From Pseudomonas koreensis (GTDB lineage Bacteria > Pseudomonadota > Gammaproteobacteria > Pseudomonadales > Pseudomonadaceae): DNA of 64,000 nucleotides. The notes below the pieces were generated by a model, which saw nothing but the letters and a program-made list of their open reading frames with translations, made no database searches and was not told where the DNA came from. The DNA lies in NCBI RefSeq assembly GCF_012986595.1, contig NZ_JAAQYM010000006.1, positions 248,001-312,000 on the forward strand, in the 5' to 3' direction. Made by a program: the position numbers and the translations under genes. Positions 52,769-61,481 of the stretch are shown here, in pieces (position 1 is the stretch's first letter; each line of letters begins with the position of its first letter).

Positions 52769-54046
52769 TCAACGTTGCACTGGGTCACACACGTGATTGT
52801 CTGTTTGACCCGTTCGAGAAGGTTCCAGCGCGACCTTCTCCCACTTGGCGATAACCAGCGGTGCAATGGCGTTGCCCAGTACATTAAGCGTGGTGGTGCC
52901 GCTGTCGATGATCCTGAAGATACCGGCAATCAATGCCACACCTTCCAATGGCAGACCGGCAGAGGCCAAGGTGGCTGACAAGATCACGATTGCAAACCCA
53001 GGCACACCCGCGGCGCCTTTCGAGGTCAGTACCATCGTCACTACCAAGAGAATCTGCTGTGACAGCGACAGGTCGATCCCATAGAGTTGCGCCACGAAGA
53101 TGGTCGCCACGCCGAGAAAAATCGATGCGCCATCGAGATTGAACGCATAACCCACGGGCACCACGAAACTGACGATTCGCCGCGGTACACCGTAGCTCTC
53201 CAGGCGCGTCATCAACTGCGGCATGACGGCGGCTGATGCGGCACTCGAAAATGCCAGAATCAACTCATTGCGAAAGTAGCGGATCAACTTGAAGATGTTT
53301 TCGCCCATCAAGTAACAAATACCGCCGAGTATCACCAACGCAAAAACAATCAACGCCAGATAAACCACTCCGATCAACTTGAGCAACGGCAGCAACGAGG
53401 CGAAACCGAACGTCGCCACGGTCGCACCAATCATCCCAAATACACCGATCGGCGCGTAAGCCATGACGATTGAGACGACCTTGAACATCGCATCGGAAAG
53501 GCTCTGAACCAGCGCGATAAAAGGCGCGCTTTTGTCCTTCGGCAAAGCGTTCAATGCCAGGCCTAACAACACGGCGAAAAACAGCACGGAGAGCAACTTC
53601 GCCTCTGACATGGCAACCAACACATTGTCAGGGACGATGTTCTGCAAGATAACCAATGCACCTTTGGACGGTTCCAGAGTGATCGCTGCAGTGCCGTGCG
53701 AAATACCGGAAATGTCGGTGCCCCTACCCGGCTCGAAAACGTTGGCGAAACACAAGCCGATGACGATGGCCAACGCCGTAATCGCAAAAAAATAGCCCAG
53801 CGACTTCATCCCCATACGGCCAAACGACTTGTTATCGCCACCGCCCGCGATACCCAAAATCATGCAACAGAACACGATCGGAACAACCACCATCTTCATC
53901 ATCTTGATAAAGATGTCACCGAGCGGTTTGAGGATCTCCGCACTCACCCATGTCTGATAGTGCGGATGCGTATTGAAGTACCAACCCACAAGCACGCCAA
54001 GCAACAGCCCGGCAACGATTTGCCACACCAAGGGAATACGTTTCAT
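52769..54046 (-). CDS. Dicarboxylate/amino acid:cation symporter (DAACS family, GltP/DctA-like)
   Basis: A 425-residue secondary transporter. The family's re-entrant loop and cation sites are visible in FSSAASAAVMPQLM and FVVPVGYAFNLDGASIF (NLDG motif), plus SKGAAGVPGFAI. It should import C4-dicarboxylates or acidic amino acids with protons or sodium. The ATG at 54046 has AAGG upstream; a longer frame to 54118 is rejected. A terminator follows at 52719-52748, so it is probably monocistronic. Confidence 0.9.
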   Translation of the reverse strand: MKRIPLVWQIVAGLLLGVLVGWYFNTHPHYQTWVSAEILKPLGDIFIKMMKMVVVPIVFCCMILGIAGGGDNKSFGRMGMKSLGYFFAITALAIVIGLCFANVFEPGRGTDISGISHGTAAITLEPSKGALVILQNIVPDNVLVAMSEAKLLSVLFFAVLLGLALNALPKDKSAPFIALVQSLSDAMFKVVSIVMAYAPIGVFGMIGATVATFGFASLLPLLKLIGVVYLALIVFALVILGGICYLMGENIFKLIRYFRNELILAFSSAASAAVMPQLMTRLESYGVPRRIVSFVVPVGYAFNLDGASIFLGVATIFVAQLYGIDLSLSQQILLVVTMVLTSKGAAGVPGFAIVILSATLASAGLPLEGVALIAGIFRIIDSGTTTLNVLGNAIAPLVIAKWEKVALEPSRTGQTDNHVCDPVQR

Positions 54047-54159
54047 GTCTAGCCTTCTTGTTGGAATGAAAGGTCTGCGTCTATTCGCAGCTGCTAGAGT
54101 CATGAGCTTCCAGCTCACTTGAGATCAAATGGCACAACGCGGTTGTGCCATGGGTGTTG

Positions 54160-54585
54160 TTACTTGGCGAAGAGCTGGCTCATATCCTTGAAAGCCTTGA
54201 ACTCAAGAGCGTTGCCGCACGGATCAAAGAGAAACATGGTGGCTTGCTCGCCCACTTGGCCTTTGAATCGAATGTACGGTTCAATCACGAATTCGGTACC
54301 AAACGCCTTCAGCCGCTCGGCCAGTGCCTCCCACTGGTCCCAACCTAAAATGATCCCGAAGTGCGGAACCGGAACATCGTGCCCGTCGACCGGGTTGCTA
54401 TGGACGCTTTCTTGCGAAGCGGTTTTTGGGTGTTCGTGAATCACCAGTTGGTGACCATAAAAATCGAAATCGACCCATTGCGTGCTGGAGCGCCCTTCTT
54501 CAAGACCGAAGACTTCACCGTAAAAGGCGCGCGCTGCAGCCAGGTCATAAACAGGGATCGCGAGGTGGAATGGCGAGAGGCTCAT
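54160..54585 (-). CDS. VOC (glyoxalase/dioxygenase) superfamily protein
   Basis: A 141-residue VOC protein. FHLAIPVYDLAAARAFYGEVFG carries the first metal-site histidine, HQLVIHEHP the second region, and FDPCGNALEFKAFKD the C-terminal glutamate, the usual H/H/E set for a metal-dependent lyase or dioxygenase. The substrate is unknown. It is divergent from a LysR gene across 153 bases, so it may be that regulator's target. Confidence 0.84.
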   Translation of the reverse strand: MSLSPFHLAIPVYDLAAARAFYGEVFGLEEGRSSTQWVDFDFYGHQLVIHEHPKTASQESVHSNPVDGHDVPVPHFGIILGWDQWEALAERLKAFGTEFVIEPYIRFKGQVGEQATMFLFDPCGNALEFKAFKDMSQLFAK

Positions 54586-54738
54586 CAGAACTCCAAATAT
54601 TTTTTGTTGGTGGGCGACATTTCCACCGTCATTGGCTCTTTGGATTCAGCCGTTGCCGGGGATGGGAAACATCCTAGGACGGAAAACCAAACATAAAAAT
54701 CAATATATATTTCTTAGAAACACAATTAATATTTATGA

Positions 54739-55617
54739 ATGATCAAAGAATTGAAGACACTCATTGCCGTGGCGCGGGAAGGCACATTCGCCGCGGCCGG
54801 CAACAAGATCGGCCTGACTCAGGCCGCCGTGAGCGCGCAAATCCAGCGCCTGGAAACCGAGCTCGGCTTTGAAATTTTCGACAGGAAAGGACGTTCAGCC
54901 CATCTCAATAAGATGGGTCATCAGATACTTCTGCAGGCGCAGGAGCTGCTCAGGCTTTACGACAATCTTGGTTCCACTACGCTGGGCCTGCCTCCCAGCG
55001 TGCTGGTCACCATCGGTGCGATCGCCTCCGTGCAACGTTCCTATTTGCCTGATGCGCTGGCGAAGTTTCACCAGCAGTGTCCGCAGTGCCGCACACGTGT
55101 CATCCCCGGGCTTTCAATGGAGATGGTCAACCTCGTAGACGCCGGCGAAATCGACATGGCCGTCATCATTCGCCCACCCTTCTCCCTCCAAAGTGACCTG
55201 CGCTGGACGACGCTGGCCCTGGAACCCTACCGACTGATCGTGCCACGTGCCCTGGAGGGAGAGGACTGGTCGGAACTGCTGTCCACCCAGCCATTCATTC
55301 GCTATGACCGATCATCCTTCGGCGGCAGGCAGGTCGATCGTTTCCTGCGGCAGATGCATTTCACCTTGCAGGAGGTTTGCGAACTGGATGAACTGGAGGC
55401 CATCATCAAGCTGGTTGAAAAAGGTGTAGGCATCGCGCTGGTGCCACAGACAGAACCCCATCAGGAATGGCCCGCCGGTGTACGAGCGATCGATTTGGGA
55501 CAACACACCTTCCACCGGGATATCGGGCTGGTACATCGGTCTCGACAGAGTCTGACGGAGCCTGTGCGAATTTTGGCGCAGCTTATAAGTGATCAGGTAG
55601 CAGCCGTTTCGGCATGA
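54739..55617 (+). CDS. LysR-family transcriptional regulator
   Basis: A 292-residue LysR protein. The HTH occupies residues 3-60 (LKTLIAVAREGTFAAAGNKI, LTQAAVSAQIQRLE), followed by a standard effector domain. It is divergent from the VOC gene, which it may control. The upstream gap is AT-rich. Its last 25 bases overlap the end of the convergent histidine kinase gene of the KaiC-like module. Confidence 0.9.
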   Translation: MIKELKTLIAVAREGTFAAAGNKIGLTQAAVSAQIQRLETELGFEIFDRKGRSAHLNKMGHQILLQAQELLRLYDNLGSTTLGLPPSVLVTIGAIASVQRSYLPDALAKFHQQCPQCRTRVIPGLSMEMVNLVDAGEIDMAVIIRPPFSLQSDLRWTTLALEPYRLIVPRALEGEDWSELLSTQPFIRYDRSSFGGRQVDRFLRQMHFTLQEVCELDELEAIIKLVEKGVGIALVPQTEPHQEWPAGVRAIDLGQHTFHRDIGLVHRSRQSLTEPVRILAQLISDQVAAVSA

Positions 55618-56636
55618 TTGGCCAGGGGCAGTCTCATGACAAACTCGCTGCCCTTCCCTTCACCTGCACTAGTACCCACTACCGTCCCGCCGTGAGCCTC
55701 GATCAACTCACGCACGACCGTCAGGCCAATCCCCAGGCCCGCTCCGTTGAAGCCTACTGCATGAACATCCTGAACAAAGGGCTCGAAAATGAACGGCAGT
55801 GCGTTGGGCGTTATACCGATACCGGTATCGCGAATACGTATTTCCAGATGCTCTGACTCAATCGTCGCAGTGAGGCAAACCGAACCCTGTGCAGGTGTAT
55901 ATTTGGCGGCGTTGCCCAGTAGATTGCCAAGGATTTGAGTGAGGCGCGCAGGATCGCCATTAACTATCAAGGCGCATTCCGGCAGATCCGAGCTGAAACT
56001 TAAACTGTTAGCGATCATGACCGAGGTGCAGGCCTCTATCGCCTCATGAATGATCTGAGCCATATCGACACGCTGGCAATCAAGACGAAACTTGCCGGTG
56101 CTGGCGCGGGCAATATCGAGCAAGTCTTCAACCAAGCGGGACATCTGCTTGACCTGACCCTCGATCAACATCTGCATGCGCGGCAACTCTTCACTCGGCA
56201 CCCGTACGAGCCTGCCAGCAATCATGCTAATGGGCGTCAGTGGGTTGCGAAGTTCGTGCGCTACAAGATTGAGGAAGTTGCGCTGATTCTCCAGCGCGTG
56301 TTCAGCGGCGGCTTGTAGATCTTGTGCACTCAATGCAGCGATGACCAATTGCTCGTTGGCCTCGCGCATCTCAAAGTACATTTTCTGCTCTTCCTGAGCG
56401 ATTTGCGGAGTTTGCGCATCCGACTGCGCAGAAAGAATTGCCAATACCAACTGCTGGTTTGCCTCGATCAGTTGCTCGACCTGCAGACTATCGACGAGGT
56501 GGCTGTTGGCCTGGTTGAGCTTTTTATGCACCGCTGCGAGCACCGCCCGCGCCGCGACTGTTTTCTGGCCGATAAGGAACAGTTCGCGTGCTGCAGTCGC
56601 TATGGCTTGGTCATTCTTGCCGTCGGCCTCGCTCAT
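55593..56636 (-). CDS. Soluble histidine kinase of the KaiC-like module
   Basis: A 347-residue cytoplasmic kinase with no membrane helix. The N-terminal 115 residues are helical and hold two near-identical 13-residue segments, ANQQLVLAILSAQ (59-71) and ANEQLVIAALSAQ (93-105). HisKA follows with His127 in NLVAHELRNPLTP, then an ATPase domain with DTGIGI and GAGLGIGLTVV. It begins ten bases after the KaiC-like gene and is cotranscribed. There is no KaiB-like domain as in SasA, and no response regulator is adjacent. Confidence 0.87.
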   Translation of the reverse strand: MSEADGKNDQAIATAARELFLIGQKTVAARAVLAAVHKKLNQANSHLVDSLQVEQLIEANQQLVLAILSAQSDAQTPQIAQEEQKMYFEMREANEQLVIAALSAQDLQAAAEHALENQRNFLNLVAHELRNPLTPISMIAGRLVRVPSEELPRMQMLIEGQVKQMSRLVEDLLDIARASTGKFRLDCQRVDMAQIIHEAIEACTSVMIANSLSFSSDLPECALIVNGDPARLTQILGNLLGNAAKYTPAQGSVCLTATIESEHLEIRIRDTGIGITPNALPFIFEPFVQDVHAVGFNGAGLGIGLTVVRELIEAHGGTVVGTSAGEGKGSEFVMRLPLANHAETAAT

Positions 56637-56646
56637 GATATGTCGC

Positions 56647-58107
56647 TCATCCTTCGAATGTGACCGTACGCTGTTGGGTGGGTCGTCCCCCTAACAGCCC
56701 TTCCCTGTCCGGCAACATTTCGCCGACCTGCAAGCCATCATCGTCTATCTGGTACAGCCGCAGTTCATCAGAATGAGCGCTGGCCCGTACCTTGACCACG
56801 GCCATGATTCGCAACAAACGGCTTTCCACCTCAATGTAGCGCTGAACGATGATGGCGTCAGTGAGAAATGCCGTGCCGTAAGGACTGAAACGCAGGTCGG
56901 TGTAGCGGTCTTCCAGCTCGGAGGTCATCAATACGCTGACCCCTGCGCTGGTGAGAGCCGTCACCATGCGCGACAGCGACTCACGGAAGTCTTCACGAAA
57001 TGTCGGGGCCAGCGCCAGTTCGAAACCTGACAGGGAGTCAATCACGACGCGTGTGGCGCTCAACCGGGTGATCTCGCTCAACAATAACTGGACGATTTCG
57101 TCGATGGACAAGTCGGGCGCGCGGCTGTCCACAAGCCCCACTTGTCCGCTCTGAATCAGTCCTGCGAGTGTGGCGTTCTGGGAGTGATTGGGACGTTGCT
57201 CAAATACCGCGATCACGCCAGTCTCGCCATTACGCGCGCCTTCAGCGAGGAACGTTGCGGCGAGAATGCTTTTGCCTGAACCCGAGGGGCCGGCCACCAG
57301 CAGGGAATAACCGCGAGGCAAGCCGCCGCCGAGCATCTCGTCGAGCCGTGGCACGCCCATTTTCAGACGCTGAATCGGGAACGTCAGAGGCGCTTCAAAC
57401 GGGTTGAGTGGGGCCGGCGCAAAGACTTTGATGCCTGACGTGGCGATGCGGAAGGTATGCAGCCCCGGCAGCGTCGGTTGGCCGCGCATCTTCATGATTT
57501 CCATCTTGCGCACCATGGAGTTGCGCTGAACGCTCTGACGCAACCAGATCAGGCCATCGGCCACGGTGAAAATCGGATTGGTGTCGGTTTCGCTGAAGTA
57601 CTCGCCAATCAGGAAGGTGGTTGCCTGCCAAGTGGTCATCAGCATGCCCAGTTGCTGAACGAACTGCGGCAGATTGTTGTTCGGGTTGTCCTGCGTCTGG
57701 CTGGCCAGCACCACTGAACGAAACGAGTCGACGAACACCAGCGCCGGAGAATATGCCTCTACTTCAGCGACGATGCGGCGTAGCACTTCATCCAGATCCC
57801 CCGCCAGGGTGTCACTGGCCAGGTTGATGTAGCGGACCGAGTGATTGATGGCGTTATCGTCGAAAAAGTCGAATTGCTGTTGGTAACGCAGCATCTTCAA
57901 CGGTGGTTCGCCGAGCACGGTAAAGAACAGTGCCGGGCGCTCCGGGGTTGCCAAGGCGAACATCATTTGATGCGCCAGGGTGGTTTTGCCACAGCCAGGC
58001 GGGCCGGCGATGAGGTTGAACGAGAACTCCGGCAATCCTCCACCCAGCACCTCGTCCAGTCCTGGCACCCCGGTGGCCAGACGGTTGATAGTCACTTTGG
58101 TGTTCAT
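56647..58107 (-). CDS. KaiC-like double RecA-domain ATPase
   Basis: A 486-residue protein with two RecA/KaiC domains. Walker A motifs are GPPGCGKT (35-42) and GPSGSGKS (273-280), with Walker B strands ALVFVDS and RVVIDSL. Linker positions such as EIMKMRG and the segment FLTDAIIVQRYIEVESRLLRI-type region align by eye with cyanobacterial KaiC. At the KaiC phosphosites Ser431/Thr432 this protein appears to have Ala413/Phe414, and the first-domain EE pair reads GE. It is probably a signalling ATPase rather than a clock phosphoprotein. The ATG at 58107 overlaps the preceding gene (ATGA). Confidence 0.88.
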   Translation of the reverse strand: MNTKVTINRLATGVPGLDEVLGGGLPEFSFNLIAGPPGCGKTTLAHQMMFALATPERPALFFTVLGEPPLKMLRYQQQFDFFDDNAINHSVRYINLASDTLAGDLDEVLRRIVAEVEAYSPALVFVDSFRSVVLASQTQDNPNNNLPQFVQQLGMLMTTWQATTFLIGEYFSETDTNPIFTVADGLIWLRQSVQRNSMVRKMEIMKMRGQPTLPGLHTFRIATSGIKVFAPAPLNPFEAPLTFPIQRLKMGVPRLDEMLGGGLPRGYSLLVAGPSGSGKSILAATFLAEGARNGETGVIAVFEQRPNHSQNATLAGLIQSGQVGLVDSRAPDLSIDEIVQLLLSEITRLSATRVVIDSLSGFELALAPTFREDFRESLSRMVTALTSAGVSVLMTSELEDRYTDLRFSPYGTAFLTDAIIVQRYIEVESRLLRIMAVVKVRASAHSDELRLYQIDDDGLQVGEMLPDREGLLGGRPTQQRTVTFEG

Positions 58108-58538
58108 GGCGAGTTTTCCTGCGCAGATGTGTCGCTCAAATAAGGTTTCCACACGTCGTGAAGCAAGCGTGAGGTGAGCGAGAGCCCGATCAGCGAAGCA
58201 AGCAGATCGTAAAAGGTGGTGAGCATCACTTCACCAAAATACAAGGCGTCTGCTTCGCTTTCTGTAGCGAGTTGAGAATCAAGAACGTTGAGATCCAGCG
58301 AGGCTTGCACGCGATCAGATATGTGGGCCACACGCGGGTGCCGTGAAGCACATAGCTGAAGACTGCGCCGATACAGCGCGGCGACCCCTTGCGGACCAAT
58401 GATCGGGGTAAGGGCTGCTTCCATAGCCTGCAAGAACGAGACAATGACTTGCGCGATCCTTGCAGAATCAGCATTCGGGCCAACCCGTTGCGCCAGAGCA
58501 GCTATGATCTGGCGGCTCTCTTCGTTTAGCGCGGACAT
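58104..58538 (-). CDS. Unknown 144-residue protein, first gene of the KaiC-like module
   Basis: Not recognised. It is mainly alpha-helical by composition, with helices around ESRQIIAALAQRV, IAQVIVSFLQAMEAALTPI and TTFYDLLASLIGLSLTSRLLHDVW; the last is hydrophobic enough for a buried or membrane-touching helix. No signal peptide or cysteine cluster. The ATG at 58538 (MSALNEES) is chosen over a GTG-type upstream start at 58577. Its stop overlaps the KaiC-like start by four bases, so it is almost certainly a partner or regulator of that ATPase. Confidence 0.72.
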   Translation of the reverse strand: MSALNEESRQIIAALAQRVGPNADSARIAQVIVSFLQAMEAALTPIIGPQGVAALYRRSLQLCASRHPRVAHISDRVQASLDLNVLDSQLATESEADALYFGEVMLTTFYDLLASLIGLSLTSRLLHDVWKPYLSDTSAQENSP

Positions 58539-58676
58539 GGCTAACTGATTTCTGATGGGCAGAACTTGATAGTACACCCGATCACGAATCGCCGAGCCCT
58601 AATACGAGGAAGAATTGCTTCGCGTGCAGTGGCGATCGGCCGCTTTCAGGCAAAATCGGGCAAGGCTGCTGTCTAT

Positions 58677-59135
58677 TCACGACGCGCCGTCAACCCGTCT
58701 CACTCTGTGGCAGTCAGACGGCCCAAGTTTCTGACCGCTTGATGAGCGAACTTCTATCGGCATCAAAGGCTGGCCGGACGCGTTGTCCAGCAGCACCGAA
58801 CGCGTCTCCTGCGGCTCGAACAGGAAACGTTCGCCCCACTGCCGCAGACTGATCACAATCGGAAAGATCTCCCGTCCTTTTTCCGTCAGCACGTACTCCT
58901 TGTAAGCGCTGCCATCCGACGCCGGGCGAACGTCGAAAACCCCAACCTCAACCAGCGCCTTCAGTCGCGATGCCAGAATATTTTTGGCCACGCCCAAGTT
59001 CTTCTGAAATTCGCTGAATCGGCGGATGTCGTCAAAAGCGTCGCGGATGATCATCAGTGACCATCGATCCCCGATGGCCTCCAGTGTTCTGGCTACCGGG
59101 CATTCACTGCTGTGTGGTGAGGTGTCTTCCACCAT
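58677..59135 (-). CDS. HxlR-family transcriptional regulator
   Basis: A 152-residue HxlR winged-helix regulator. It has CPVARTLEAIGDRWSLMIIRDAF (about residues 12-34) with the family's cysteine near the N-terminus, the recognition region RFSEFQKNLGVAKNILASRLKAL and a wing YKEYVLTEKGREI. The ATG at 59135 is set by the start of homology and a GAGG site; the longer frame to 59432 runs into the divergent gene and is rejected. It is divergent from an MFS/EamA exporter pair, which it probably represses. Confidence 0.88.
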   Translation of the reverse strand: MVEDTSPHSSECPVARTLEAIGDRWSLMIIRDAFDDIRRFSEFQKNLGVAKNILASRLKALVEVGVFDVRPASDGSAYKEYVLTEKGREIFPIVISLRQWGERFLFEPQETRSVLLDNASGQPLMPIEVRSSSGQKLGPSDCHRVRRVDGAS

Positions 59136-59198
59136 CTTTTTGACCTCGCTGAATATCAGTTGCCGAGTCCGTCGAGCAGACCGGCAGGATGTGGTTGC

Positions 59199-59250
59199 AA
59201 TTTGAAACTGATCACAGTGATAATCGAATCCAGTTCTAAATTGAAACCAG
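59199..59250. promoter_or_regulatory. Repeated motif in the HxlR/MFS divergent region
   Basis: AATTTGAAACTG (59199-59210) and AAATTGAAACCAG (59238-59250) are direct near-repeats 39 bases apart in the 136-base divergent gap, with CAGTTCTAAA and CAGTTTAA between and after them. These are candidate HxlR half-sites near the MFS promoter. Confidence 0.5.
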
Positions 59251-59271
59251 TTTAACGCCATGGAGGTGTAC

Positions 59272-60555
59272 ATGACAGCAGGTGCCGACTCAGCCACGAA
59301 AAGACGCTCCAGACAGCTTTCGGGATTGCTGCATTCGGCTACCGAAGAAAGCAGCAGGAACGAGCGGGTTCGAGGGCTTTCCCCGTCGCTCACGTGGTTG
59401 TTTTCTGTCACCTGCGCGTTGGCAGTCGCCAACGTTTATTTCGCGCAACCGTTACTCGATTCAATGGCTCAGAGCCTGGGCGTCGCCTCATCAATGATCG
59501 GAGTTGTCGTGACCGCGACTCAGGTGGGTTACGCGTTGGGGTTGCTGTTCATCGTCCCACTGGGCGATCTGGTCAACCGCAAACGGCTGATTCTGACGCA
59601 GGTGCTGCTGTCGGCGGTCGCACTCACGGCGGTCGGCGCGGCACAGCAATGGTTGGCCCTGCTGGGGGCCATGATCGTAGTGGGCTTACTGGCAGTGGTT
59701 GTTCAGGTACTGGTGGCATACGCCGCTGCGTTGGCAACGCCATCACAACGCGGGCATGCCGTGGGGACGGTCACCAGTGGAATTGTCCTGGGCATTCTTC
59801 TGGCGCGGTTTACCTCTGGTCTGATTGCCGACATCGCAGGCTGGCGCGCCGTTTACTTCGTGTCATCTGGGTTGATGCTGAGCATCGGCGCCGTGCTGTG
59901 GAAGGTGATTCCTGTCACGGCGGCGCCAAGGCACCAAGACTCCTACTTGGCGCTCATACGTTCACTTTTCAAACTGTTCATCACCGAACGCACGTTACGC
60001 AACAGAGGCCTGCTGGCCTTACTGATCTTTGCCGCCTTTTCTGTGCTGTGGACATCCATGGTGCTGCCGTTGAGCGCCCCGCCGCTGTCGCTTTCACACA
60101 CAGCCATCGGCATGTTTGGATTGGCCGGCGTCGCCGGTGCTCTGGCTGCCCGTGGAGCCGGTCGCTGGGCCGATCAAGGCTTGGGACAACGCGTTACCGG
60201 CATTTCGCTGGGGCTCCTGACACTGTCCTGGTTGCCCATCACGTTTGCCGAGACGTCCCTGATCGCACTGGTCTGCGGCGTAGTCCTGCTCGACTTCGCG
60301 GTGCAAGCAGTACACGTCACCAACCAAAGCCTCATTTTTGCAGCACGACCCGACGCGCAAAGTCGCATGGTCGGCGCGTACATGTGCTTTTACTCGGTTG
60401 GTAGCGCGCTGGGCGCCGCGGCCGCAACCCAGGTTTATGCGCTATGGGGCTGGAAGGCAGTCAGCCTGCTGGGCGCCTTGATCAGCGCTACGGCTCTTGT
60501 TCTGTGGTTTCTCACATTGCATTTCTCAACGACCCATCAAGGACGATCAGCATGA
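59272..60555 (+). CDS. MFS efflux transporter (DHA1-like)
   Basis: A 427-residue transporter with a 40-residue hydrophilic N-terminus, then twelve membrane helices. FAQPLLDSMAQSLGV and the loop motif PLGDLVNRKRLILTQ (about 98-112) are typical of the AraJ/YgaY-type MFS group. The ATG at 59272 is chosen because GGAGGTG lies directly upstream; a more upstream ATG at 59260 would overlap that site. The substrate is unknown; its regulator is likely the divergent HxlR protein. Confidence 0.87.
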   Translation: MTAGADSATKRRSRQLSGLLHSATEESSRNERVRGLSPSLTWLFSVTCALAVANVYFAQPLLDSMAQSLGVASSMIGVVVTATQVGYALGLLFIVPLGDLVNRKRLILTQVLLSAVALTAVGAAQQWLALLGAMIVVGLLAVVVQVLVAYAAALATPSQRGHAVGTVTSGIVLGILLARFTSGLIADIAGWRAVYFVSSGLMLSIGAVLWKVIPVTAAPRHQDSYLALIRSLFKLFITERTLRNRGLLALLIFAAFSVLWTSMVLPLSAPPLSLSHTAIGMFGLAGVAGALAARGAGRWADQGLGQRVTGISLGLLTLSWLPITFAETSLIALVCGVVLLDFAVQAVHVTNQSLIFAARPDAQSRMVGAYMCFYSVGSALGAAAATQVYALWGWKAVSLLGALISATALVLWFLTLHFSTTHQGRSA

Positions 60556-61448
60556 AAGCCAGGCACCTACTACTCGCAATCGCGATCACGGCCATATGGG
60601 GTGCGAATTTCTCGGTTATCAAGCTGGGGCTCACCAGCGTCGACCCGTTCATTCTTGCCGGCATTCGCTTCACACTTTGCGCGCTCCCGGCGATCTTTTT
60701 CATTCCGAAACCTGATGTGCCGTGGCGCTACATCATGGGTTACGGCCTGGTTTTCGGTATCGGACTCTGGGGCGTGGTCAACCTTGGCATCCAGTCGGGT
60801 CTTTCCGCAGGCATCGCTTCGCTGGTGCTTCAGTTCAGCGCGTTTTTCACCATCCTGCTGGGGTCCTGGCTATTCAAGGAATCCATTTCCCGCTTTCAGT
60901 ACGCGGGCATGGGGCTCGCGCTGTGTGGTTTGCTGAGCATCGTCTCCATCGTTGATGGGACAGTCACGACGGCCGGGCTGACCCTGGTGCTGTTGGGGGC
61001 GGTTGCCTGGAGTGCGGCCAACGTGATCAACAAAAAAGCCAAGACCACGCAGGTTTTCGCGTTCCTGGTGTGGTCGAGCGCGTTTTCGCCCATCCCTCTT
61101 TTCGCGCTTGATTACGCTGTTAACGGCTCGACGGGGTACAGCGCATTGGTGAATCAAATCGACTACCGCGCCGTCCTGTCGATCCTGTTCCAGGTCTACC
61201 CCAACACACTGTTCGGCTATTGGGTGTGGAATTCACTTTTGAAGCGATACCCAGTGTCTACCGTCGCGCCATTGTCGTTGTTGGTGCCGGTATTCGGCCT
61301 GATTGGTTCAGCAATGATCTTCAATGAGACCCTGTCACTTAACAAAATCATTGCAGTTGTTCTGATCGTGTCGGGTCTTGGTGTCGGGTTATATGGACAG
61401 CGCGTCGTCAGTGCGTTGCTCAAGCGAACTGACCGATGCCCGTCGTGA
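60552..61448 (+). CDS. EamA/DMT-family exporter
   Basis: A 298-residue protein with ten membrane helices in two EamA repeats. AIWGANFSVIKLGLTSVDPF begins the first, and LVPVFGLIGSAMIFNETLSLNK closes the second in the usual form. It probably exports amino acids or metabolites. The ATG at 60552 overlaps the MFS stop (ATGA) and has AAGGA upstream, so the two exporters form an operon. Confidence 0.88.
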   Translation: MKARHLLLAIAITAIWGANFSVIKLGLTSVDPFILAGIRFTLCALPAIFFIPKPDVPWRYIMGYGLVFGIGLWGVVNLGIQSGLSAGIASLVLQFSAFFTILLGSWLFKESISRFQYAGMGLALCGLLSIVSIVDGTVTTAGLTLVLLGAVAWSAANVINKKAKTTQVFAFLVWSSAFSPIPLFALDYAVNGSTGYSALVNQIDYRAVLSILFQVYPNTLFGYWVWNSLLKRYPVSTVAPLSLLVPVFGLIGSAMIFNETLSLNKIIAVVLIVSGLGVGLYGQRVVSALLKRTDRCPS

Positions 61449-61481
61449 CGTGACAGCAGGCGCTGGCAACGCCAGCGCAAC

